From the NCBI GenBank assembly GCA_015499985.1, contig JAAAUF010000338.1, forward strand, positions 1-38,735: 38,735 bases of DNA, given 5' to 3'. This stretch comes from Haplosporangium gracile (Eukaryota; Mortierellomycota; Mortierellomycetes; Mortierellales; Mortierellaceae). A model generated the notes under the pieces. The model was not told the DNA's origin. It was given only the letters and a program-made list of their open reading frames with translations, and ran no database searches. Of this stretch, positions 31,774 to 38,735 are shown piece after piece. Every line of letters starts with the position of its first letter. The first letter of the stretch is position 1. The position numbers and the translations under genes were made by a program.

Positions 31774-33849
31774 CAGAAAAAGAAAGAGCTGCGTTAGTCT
31801 TTCTTCAATCGAATCATCCTCGTGTGCGTATGTGCATGTGTGTCGATGGGCAAACAAGTGAACAACGAACAATAAGGGAGCGGGAGAGAGTGGGGGGAGA
31901 GAGAGGGATGCAAGCGTACCTTGTGTGGTGAAAAAGCTGATTGTGCGATTGATTGTAAGTAAAAGGGGGAAAGGGAAAGTGAAAGTGAAAAGGGTTTGGT
32001 TGATTGGCTGCTGTCTGTAAAAAGAAAGGAGCGTTTTGGTTGCTTTTGATTTTGTGTTTGTGGGTGAGTGAATGTCGATGAGAGAATGGGAATAAAAGAG
32101 AGGAAGAGAGTAAGAATGTAGAGAGAGTAATAATGTAGAGACAGTAAGAATGTAAAGAGAGTAAATAGTGTAAATGAGAGAAAGGGGAGAATATGAACAG
32201 AAGGAAAAAGGTGAAGCAGTGGAATGAAAGAGAAGCAGAGTGGAGAGAAGGAAACAAGTGAAGAGCAACAAAAAAAAAGAGGGAGAGGACTTGATTTATA
32301 CTGACATACGACGGACAACCTCTAAGCCATACGGGGTTTAAACCATGCAAACAACTTGCACAGAGAGTGTTAGACATGGTCGTTGGTTGTCGGCACCTTG
32401 ATTTTGTGCCTGAAACGCGACTTTTCCACGGTGCTATTTGACAACTGATTACGTTTCTTGTGCTAAAGCAGGACGCGTTTGGTCGAAGATCTTTGAGCAG
32501 CGTCGATCTCTTGCTTATAGTACAAGATCAAAAGGGTGGTTGGCAAACTAAAAGGAGAACAATGTCAAAATCATGAATCAAAGAGAAAGCAAAGAAGACT
32601 GAACAGAAACGAAAGACCATTATTTATTCAATATGAGATCGCATAGAGTCTGAACATTTTGGAGGTAAGAGTGGCTAGGGAAATTCAGGTTAGAACAAGG
32701 CAATACATTGATAATTGATGAAGAAAGGAACCATCGCTGGCAAGTGTATACTTTCCATAATATAAAAGTGGATGAAAGTAAGGATAAAGGACAGTGAAAA
32801 ACAATACCTAGTTACATTTAGCAACAGATGGACATGACCATACCATATGCCCATACGCAAACCATTGTTTTTGACCTCCTCATTGTAATTTATTTAATAG
32901 CATTTTGTCTGGTCTCACAGAAGACCAAAAAATGTACGTCGGCCGGAAAGAAGAAGAGTAAAGCAGAACCTCCCCTCCCCATCTTATTAGCCGTTTCTTA
33001 TTTTACTCTTTTGTCAGTCAAAAAGACCCTCATATGTTCCTTCGGTCGGCGTTTTCTTTTTTTCTCTGCTCTATGTTTCATGACAGTCGGGGTTTTTTTA
33101 ACGCGACGCGACTTTGTCTTCATCACCCAAAACTCTAATACACAACAGGGGATGACTACATCAACAACGTAACTGTTCCTCTTCTCAAGCGTCCCTGTAA
33201 AAGTGGATGCAGCATTTATGGTCTTGCCACCATCCACCTACTCGTGTCAAAGGGATGGCAAAGGGCAAATTGCGTGGCTCCAAATCCAATTGCCCAATTG
33301 ACAGTTACCATACCATACAAGAATGCTCCACATCGTATCACCGATTCAATTCACTCCATGCCCCATGTCCAAAACGCAGCGGATATGCACGAGTAGAGCA
33401 GGGTACACAAGCTACAAGAGATGATGGTCCGGACTCATCCTTTCCTTGTCCTCTTCTTCTCCCTTCTTTTGCATTGACGCCCTATTCATGCAACTCGTCC
33501 TGTTCGTTCGTTTGTTCATCCCTTTCACCCCCTCCTTTCCCTTCACTCCACTTATCCCCACGCTCACTCCCTCCCCCCCTTCTTTCACCTTTCCTCTTCC
33601 TATCATCCTTCCTCTCATTCCCCTATCGTTTTTTTTGTCCTTTTCTTTTATCCTTACTCACCTTTTCACACAACTCCTTGTTTTGTTCAATTCATATTAC
33701 ACAAACCACTTTTCTTTTCTTCATACCTTCCTTCAACTCTTCGCTTTCTCATTCACTCATCATACCTCCCCTTTCTCTTTCATTCCATTCATAACTATAC
33801 ACATAGCTCATTCAAACAAAAACTTGACATACCCTTCCTTCCTTCAAAA
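31774..33849. other. Intergenic: divergent 5' regions of the decayed gene and the Gln-rich gene
   Basis: About 2.1 kb. At 31789-31919 (minus strand) a GTACGC donor and an ACTAACGCAG branch/acceptor suggest a 5'-UTR intron of the decayed gene. A TATA element lies at 32300-32294. Sequence from 31800 to 32270 is G/A-rich on the + strand; its long minus-strand frames are pyrimidine-run artefacts. A 114-codon + strand frame at 32828 has two hydrophobic stretches but no other support. From 33430 to 33849 the + strand is C/T-rich, a likely leader/promoter of the gene at 33850. Confidence 0.45.
32294..32300 (-). promoter_or_regulatory. TATA-like element upstream of the decayed gene
   Basis: TATAAAT on the minus strand, 521 bp upstream of the putative ATG at 31773. 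The distance fits if the 131-nt leader intron inferred at 31919-31789 is real. Confidence 0.35.
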
Positions 33850-35490
33850 ATGAAACCTCAACTCGGTCAGCCAAAACTAGCAATCCTCAAGCACGCTCCA
33901 ACAGTCTACCGGAAACGACGCCCTGTCGACCTTCGCAACCGCCACGGCTCCCTCCTCGGCCTAGGCCTCAACCCCGACTACTCCACAAAACCAACCGCAC
34001 AACCTCCAGGAGGACCCCTCCACCACACCTACAACAATAACCATGGGCACAACCGCCCACCAGCACTCCTCCGTCGGCAGACAACAACAAATCGAGGGCA
34101 CAAGTCCTTTATGGACATCGATCTCCCCTCCATCCGCGCTCTCCGGCGCGAGCCCTCCATGATGGAACTCGACCCGCCCACTACCCTCTTTGCCCCAACC
34201 CCCTCTCCAGCCCACTTCGTCCCGGGTCCCTGGGCGTTCTTTCAAGCTGCTGAAGCCCAGCGAATGCAACGACAGGCCCAAATGGAGTTTCTGACACGGT
34301 TACAGGAGTTGCGGGCGAGGGACGAACAGTGTTTTGTTCAACTGATGGCGGGCTTTGCCAAGGAGTGTCCGGTTCAGTTTGCACAGTTGATGGGATTTAT
34401 GAGGCGAATGGAAAATGAACTTGCGTTTGCTGCTGCTCAGGAGGAGCAGAACAACCAGAACAATTCGTTTTTCAAGACCGGCGCCGGCGGTCCATTCCAA
34501 CAAGGGCAGCAGCAGAGAAGATACAGCCACACGGGTGTGGGTGCCAGTCAGGACTACTGGGGTCGCGTTCAGGAACATCGGGAAAGTCGCGGCACAAAGA
34601 TGGGACTGCTCGAGTTGGCGCAGCATTTTGGTAACCAGGTCCAGGCCCGGTCCAGCCATGGAGAACAGTTCCATCGTGACCAGCAGCAGCAACACCTCCA
34701 GCAACTTCGACAGCAATATGGTGGTACATCACAATCCATTGACCGTCGAGCAAGTCTTGGAAGCATCGGAACAGGAGGAGGCGCAGGAGGTGTAGTGAAT
34801 GGTGGAGGAAAGGGAGGTCGGCATGGTCATGGTCGGAATGGTCGTCCGGGCGGTGTCAATGGTCAGTCACGGTCTGCAAGCATGCCTGTCCTTCGTCGAG
34901 GCAAGACCTTCCAACAGCAGCAGCAGGCCATGCAGCAATTGACCGCCTACCAACGACAACTGTACCAACATGTCCAACAGGCCTACCAACAGCAGCAGCA
35001 GCAACAACAGCAGCAACACTTAGGCTATCAGAGCCCTTTGGGTAATGGTATTGGTGGATTTGTCACATCACCGGTTGCTATCCCGTTGACCCACGAGCTC
35101 ATGGAATATGCAGCAATGACAGCCGCCATGTCGACCGGGCCTGCAAGCCCCACACGTAGCAGCAGTAGTGTCAACAACCTCCCAGCCTTGACCAACAGCC
35201 TGTCGTCATCCCCACCTTCATCCCTCTCCTCATCGTCAGCATCATCTCTTTCCTCTACAGGGTCCAGGTCCCCGCTGTCTCCACCAAACTACACCAGTCT
35301 TATGGGTCAATTCCAGCAGCCGCCTTCTCTATCCCTACAACAACAAGCCATCGGTCTTGGAGGGCAGTCATACTTTTTCCTGAACCAAGATCCTCTTGCG
35401 TTGGCGGCGATCAACGTGCACATGAATATGAACTCTCAAGGATCTTCGCGTCGTCAACGATACAAGCCTGCCCCTGTCCGCACCCTGTGA
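33850..35490 (+). CDS. Glutamine-rich low-complexity protein of unknown function
   Basis: Single-exon frame of 546 residues with ATG at 33850, preceded by a pyrimidine-rich leader. The N terminus is basic (MKPQLGQPKLAILKHAPTVY). Residues about 135-200 form a Gln/Met/Arg-rich helical stretch (FFQAAEAQRMQRQAQMEFL, LQELRARDEQCFVQLMAG). Then come Gly/Gln-rich sequence, the basic motif RSASMPVLRRGKT (near 341-353), a run of ten Gln at 380-389, a Ser-rich block (about 436-480), and a basic C terminus ending RRQRYKPAPVRTL. No catalytic domain was seen. Such architecture is common in disordered transcriptional regulators or RNA-binding/condensate proteins, but no function is claimed. Coding status is supported by length, uniform composition and a poly(A) signal 87 bp past the stop. 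Confidence 0.75.
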   Translation: MKPQLGQPKLAILKHAPTVYRKRRPVDLRNRHGSLLGLGLNPDYSTKPTAQPPGGPLHHTYNNNHGHNRPPALLRRQTTTNRGHKSFMDIDLPSIRALRREPSMMELDPPTTLFAPTPSPAHFVPGPWAFFQAAEAQRMQRQAQMEFLTRLQELRARDEQCFVQLMAGFAKECPVQFAQLMGFMRRMENELAFAAAQEEQNNQNNSFFKTGAGGPFQQGQQQRRYSHTGVGASQDYWGRVQEHRESRGTKMGLLELAQHFGNQVQARSSHGEQFHRDQQQQHLQQLRQQYGGTSQSIDRRASLGSIGTGGGAGGVVNGGGKGGRHGHGRNGRPGGVNGQSRSASMPVLRRGKTFQQQQQAMQQLTAYQRQLYQHVQQAYQQQQQQQQQQHLGYQSPLGNGIGGFVTSPVAIPLTHELMEYAAMTAAMSTGPASPTRSSSSVNNLPALTNSLSSSPPSSLSSSSASSLSSTGSRSPLSPPNYTSLMGQFQQPPSLSLQQQAIGLGGQSYFFLNQDPLALAAINVHMNMNSQGSSRRQRYKPAPVRTL

Positions 35491-35576
35491 ATGTTAAGGA
35501 TCCAAATGAAATACTAGCAGAAAGCGCTAGGGAGGTTTTTTTTTTTGAAATGTAGCTTTTTACTGCGATAAAAAAG

Positions 35577-35582
35577 AATAAA
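35577..35582 (+). terminator. Polyadenylation signal AATAAA of the Gln-rich gene
   Basis: AATAAA on the + strand, 87 bp past the stop at 35490 and after a T-run. It lies only 80 bp from the end of the converging PP2-like gene, so the two 3' UTRs probably overlap. Confidence 0.5.
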
Positions 35583-35661
35583 CTCTCATATGATCATCAT
35601 TTTGTGCCATTGAGGGGTGAGAGGAAAGAGAAGGGGAAGAGAGACGAAATGCCTGTTCGGT

Positions 35662-36645
35662 TTACTTGACGGGAACCAACTTGACGTACTCGATATGCAT
35701 CCCCATCTTCACAGTCCTATTCAAAGTGAAAGAGAGAAATGGAAGGTTATTTTGCGTGTCAGTATCCTCAGGGATAATCCGCTTATTTTTCTTCCCACAC
35801 AACCGCACAGCCCTTTCCTCCTTAGTTTCAGTCGGTTCCCTTCGTCCAATCCCACCCCCTCTTTAAATCGTCTCTCGTCTCTCCTTTCGTCCAATCCAAT
35901 CCAACACAGTAACTTACTTGTCATGGTTCCGCATCTGGACCAAAACATTACCCTCACTCCCACCACCCTCGCCAGGATCCTCCTGCAAAATAACCTCCCC
36001 CGGCAACGTCAACGTAAAGAAACCCTGGTTATCGGGATCATAATTTCCAGCTCGCTGTTTGAGCTCGTTGACCTGTTGGAGGGATTTGGGGAGTGCGGGG
36101 ACAGAGTTTGGGCGATCAGTGTGGGACATGAATTCCTGGAGCGTTTGAGGTTTGAACCATATCGCTGGGTCTCTTTCCTGGACCACTTGTGAATTCGGGT
36201 CCTATTTCGAAGGAAAAGAAAAGACAGAACAGAAAAGTGGTGAGAAACCAAGTCATACAAGACACATAGAGTCCTTTTTCTTTGGCACAAACAGCAGAGG
36301 AAAAAAAGATCGACAAACCTCGTCTTTACGGAAGGTGATGGCACGGAACTCAGTCCCGACAACCACATTATCCGTCTCGGCAACATTCAAATTCATCCGC
36401 CACTCGACTTTATACCGACCCGCCTTGGTTGGCGCGTTGCTCGTCGCCTGTGAAAACACAGCGGTCACATCCAACCACCATACGGAGGTTAGTTCAGCGA
36501 CTTTTGGGCCGACGTGAGGTTGGACCGGGTGGGGCACGATCTTCCAGTGGGATTTCTCGAATGTCGAGATTTTGACGGGGGTCTTGGGCGCCGATCCGTC
36601 GTCGAGGTGTGTGATATGGAGTTCATCAGCGTATACGATTGCCAT
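35662..36645 (-). CDS. PP2-like (phloem protein 2) domain protein
   Basis: Three exons: 36645-36319, 36201-35918 and 35716-35662; introns of 117 and 201 nt. Phases agree and give 221 residues. The fold is suggested by the ordered strands AELTSVWWLDVTAVF (about 50-64), AGRYKVEWRMNLN, V-x-V-x-TEFRAITF, GFFTLTLPGEVILQ, NVLVQMRNHDK and the C-terminal TVKMGMHIEYVKLVPVK, which only appears after splicing a 55-nt last exon. This is the pattern of the plant PP2 lectin-type beta-sandwich family, which in plants often follows an F-box and binds N-glycans. No F-box is present here. A carbohydrate-binding role is inferred from the family only. The gene converges on the Gln-rich gene with 171 bp between stops. 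Confidence 0.68.
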
Positions 36646-37091
36646 TGTTTCTACAGTTTTTAAAAAAAAAGGAAGAGTTGTTGTTTTTTAGACTCTTTGA
36701 GTTGATTCTGCGAACAAGCGTGAATGGAGATGGCAATGAGTGTTGGTCAGGTGTGATTCCACAAAGTGGATTAGAACGCGAACCTTTAACGTGTGTTTTT
36801 TCGTGTTATTTGTTGTTCTTGGTTGTAGATGTAGCGATGAGTGTAGATTGAATCAGAATGAAAGAAAAAAAGGAATCGGAGAAAAGCAAAGAGAGCATTC
36901 GTACAGTTCTTTTTTTTTTTTGGTACGCCAGCGACCTTGTACATCGCTGCAAAGAATGAAAATATGTCTAAGCCCAGGGTCTCTGATGTGGCTGTAATGA
37001 CATCAGCTCCAAAGGAGAAGGGACTCGCATAAATACATGATGTCTTACCCGCCAATTGTGTGTCTATACCTTTCGTACTAAATTCTACTAC
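36646..37091. other. Intergenic: PP2-like promoter and 3' flank of the Grr1-like gene
   Basis: These 446 bp contain A-runs (36660-36669), a T-run (36908-36920) and no clear TATA box. A minus-strand frame lacking an ATG (36786-37055) reads through it but has no recognised domain and would be 3' UTR of the gene to the right. Confidence 0.45.
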
Positions 37092-38735
37092 TCAAAAGTC
37101 GTCGTCGTCATCATCATCGCCATCCTCTTCCTCCTCCTCTTCCTCCGCAGGACTAGTGCTGCCCGCTCCACTCCCTTCACCCTCTCGATTCAGCGACCTT
37201 GCTAATGTACCGGGACTGGGTACGCGCGAACAGTCGTCACCGATGGTCTCCTGTCCAGAATCCACTTCCATAAGGCTCGATCCGCCACCCAGTTCCAGTT
37301 CTCGGTGACCTTGAAGACAATAGTGGCTGTGACCTGGATGCTGAAGAGAAGGAAATCCATCGCCATCGTCGGGCGGTACAACATTCCGAAACGCAGAGCT
37401 CTGCCCTCCACCGCTCTGAAATACCAGCGGGCCTGAGGATTCTGAGTCTGACGATGGCTGTACCACCATTGTCGTCGTTGCGACTCCTGCAAGTGGGTCC
37501 TGTTCGCTCATGATCACGTCTTCCATATCGTCCTGTGAGCCCTGACCCATGTTTTCCAGCCCTTGGAAGGCCTGCAAGGCCAATGGCATAGGTCCATCTT
37601 CGACTCCTCCCTCAATTCCTTCTTGCTCATCCGTCGACAATGGTGCCACTGAGTCCATCGCCACAGGTTCGCCCGGTGCTACCCCAACAGCTGCGCCTAT
37701 CTGCACCCAAAGCGCTGCTCCCTCGGGGAAAGGTGGCAATGACACCGCAGCGTCAGGTCTCTCCACTCCTTCTGGTCCGGCCAACATCGACGACACTGCC
37801 GAGCTCATCATCCTGTAACTAGCCCGGATGTTGGCCAAGTTAGCTGGCGCCGGTGCAATCGTCACATTCTCATGCATGTACTTTCTCAGATCCCGAACGC
37901 CCTTTCCTGAAAACACGCAAAACACTTCCCGCTGATGCGCCGTAAATTCAGGCGGTGGAGCTCGGCAGAACATCTGATAACGCGGCCAGATAAAGGCCGG
38001 GACTCCAGTGAGAGAAAGATGGGTTAATTTGCGGCATTGAGTGACCAGGGAAGCAATCGCGGTATCCGACAGGTTGACACAGTACGACAGATGGACGCGC
38101 TCAAGAGTCTGGTGCAGGATCTGGGAGACCAGCATGGCGTAGATACCATAGTCGGTGATGTTTGAGCATTTGACAAGTCCAATTCGACGCAGCTTGGGCA
38201 GTTGTGCCATCGCAAAGATAGACGTGTCGGTGATTTTTGTGCAACATGCCAAATCCAGATACCGGATCCGGGTGCAGTATTGAGAAAGTCCCACGATAAG
38301 TCGATCTGTGATCTTTGTGCAATGACCCAGATGCAGGTAATGAAGATGCCTGCCCAGTATCTTGATGGCGCTTGCACCGGTGTCGGTGATCTTGTCGCAC
38401 TTTGTGAGGGCCAGACTCCTCAGTCGTGGGGCAGCGGGGATGATTTTGAGGAGAGTTTCATCGGTGATGTTGGCGCAGGAGGTGAAGTTGAGGACTCTGA
38501 GCTGTTCAAAGCGGTGAGTTTTGGGGTCGATGGATGAAAAGGCTGCGTTGGTAAGGTGGGTGAGGAGAGTCATGTTGATGTCGCGGATCTGGGGCAGGGA
38601 TTCAAAGACGGACTGGATGGCGGTATCTGTCATTAGGCTGCAGTTGGTCAAGTCGATCTCGATCAGGTGAGAGCAATGCTCAGTCAGGGCAAGGACAGTA
38701 CGATCGGTCAACAGAGTACACTGGCTCAGCTTGAT
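37092..38735 (-). CDS. GRR1: Grr1-type F-box/LRR protein of SCF ubiquitin ligase (C-terminal part)
   Basis: The frame is open from the right edge (first full codon at 38735) to TGA at 37094-37092, giving 547 residues of the C-terminal part; the F-box lies outside the window. Residues about 1-240 are regular cysteine-containing LRRs with the consensus L-x-x-L-x-L-x-x-C-x-x-I-T-D (LRSLALTKCDKITDTG, LHYLHLGHCTKITDR, IRYLDLACCTKITDTS, LRRIGLVKCSNITDYG). They are followed by the Grr1-specific cap: LTGVPAFIW, EFTAHQREVFCVFSGKGV and a DLRKYMHEN helix. A long disordered tail ends in a Glu/Asp run. Grr1 receptors recruit phosphorylated substrates (cyclins, glucose-signalling factors) to SCF. The assignment rests on the post-LRR block as well as the repeats. 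The gene is truncated by the window, not broken. Confidence 0.85.
   Translation of the reverse strand: MKLSQCTLLTDRTVLALTEHCSHLIEIDLTNCSLMTDTAIQSVFESLPQIRDINMTLLTHLTNAAFSSIDPKTHRFEQLRVLNFTSCANITDETLLKIIPAAPRLRSLALTKCDKITDTGASAIKILGRHLHYLHLGHCTKITDRLIVGLSQYCTRIRYLDLACCTKITDTSIFAMAQLPKLRRIGLVKCSNITDYGIYAMLVSQILHQTLERVHLSYCVNLSDTAIASLVTQCRKLTHLSLTGVPAFIWPRYQMFCRAPPPEFTAHQREVFCVFSGKGVRDLRKYMHENVTIAPAPANLANIRASYRMMSSAVSSMLAGPEGVERPDAAVSLPPFPEGAALWVQIGAAVGVAPGEPVAMDSVAPLSTDEQEGIEGGVEDGPMPLALQAFQGLENMGQGSQDDMEDVIMSEQDPLAGVATTTMVVQPSSDSESSGPLVFQSGGGQSSAFRNVVPPDDGDGFPSLQHPGHSHYCLQGHRELELGGGSSLMEVDSGQETIGDDCSRVPSPGTLARSLNREGEGSGAGSTSPAEEEEEEEDGDDDDDDDF

Noticed and set aside
31543..32377. Minus-strand frames of 174-242 codons rich in Leu, Ser and Phe
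   Set aside because: They translate long pyrimidine-rich leader sequence in several overlapping frames at once; there is no consistent frame or domain.
33207..33853. Two overlapping + strand frames (195 and 135 codons) before the Gln-rich gene
   Set aside because: C/T-rich leader sequence giving Ser/Pro/Phe strings in two frames; probably promoter/5' UTR.
36786..37055. 89-codon minus-strand frame downstream of the Grr1-like gene
   Set aside because: No ATG start (it begins at TTG) and no recognised domain; it falls in the expected 3' UTR.

Overview
The window is eukaryotic and reads as an early-diverging filamentous fungus, most likely Mortierellomycotina; that placement is inferred from gene content and style, not from a search. 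Short spliceosomal introns (54-201 nt, GTRNGN donors, YAG acceptors) interrupt otherwise compact genes. F-box/LRR proteins are abundant, there is a Grr1-type SCF receptor and a fungal full-length ABCC transporter, and intergenic DNA is rich in pyrimidine/purine runs. No prokaryotic-style operon, CRISPR array, rRNA or recognisable tRNA was seen.

Layout. (1) 1-4257: the 5' end of an unidentified minus-strand gene, then two tandem single-exon F-box proteins that look like paralogues. (2) 4537-6242 (+): a four-exon ZNG1/CBWD-type zinc-chaperone GTPase, divergent from the second F-box gene. (3) 6658-10162 (-): a four-exon valyl-tRNA synthetase with a TATA box and a cluster of Gcn4-type TGACTC sites upstream. 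(4) 10650-16102 (-): an eight-exon MRP/ABCC transporter of 1612 residues, including TMD0. (5) 17320-24315 (-): two tandem OPT-family transporters. The downstream copy (17320-19800) is broken by a frameshift and three nonsense codons. The upstream copy (21921-24315) is intact. A 10-N assembly gap lies between them. (6) 24316-27452: a 3.1-kb interval with no convincing protein gene but one isolated TATA/splice-site arrangement. (7) 27453-31773 (-): a decayed, unrecognised gene with five in-frame stops and several frame breaks. (8) 33850-35490 (+): a glutamine-rich, low-complexity protein of unknown function. (9) 35662-36645 (-): a three-exon PP2-like (phloem protein 2) lectin-type protein. (10) 37092-38735 (-): the C-terminal part of a Grr1-like F-box/LRR protein, cut by the window edge.

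Themes. Ubiquitin-ligase receptors occur at both ends (two F-box orphans, Grr1-like; the PP2 fold often accompanies F-boxes in plants). A thiol/peptide transport neighbourhood (ABCC plus OPT tandem) sits in the middle. The housekeeping genes ZNG1 and ValRS are convergent. Exon boundaries were worked out by hand from reading phase and conserved protein continuity; no transcript data were available.

I did not find a clearly new biological system. The best leads are the transition-type nonsense mutations shared by two neighbouring dead genes, the intron-content difference between the OPT paralogues, the orphan promoter/intron in the gene-poor interval, and the amino-acid-control-like promoter of ValRS.
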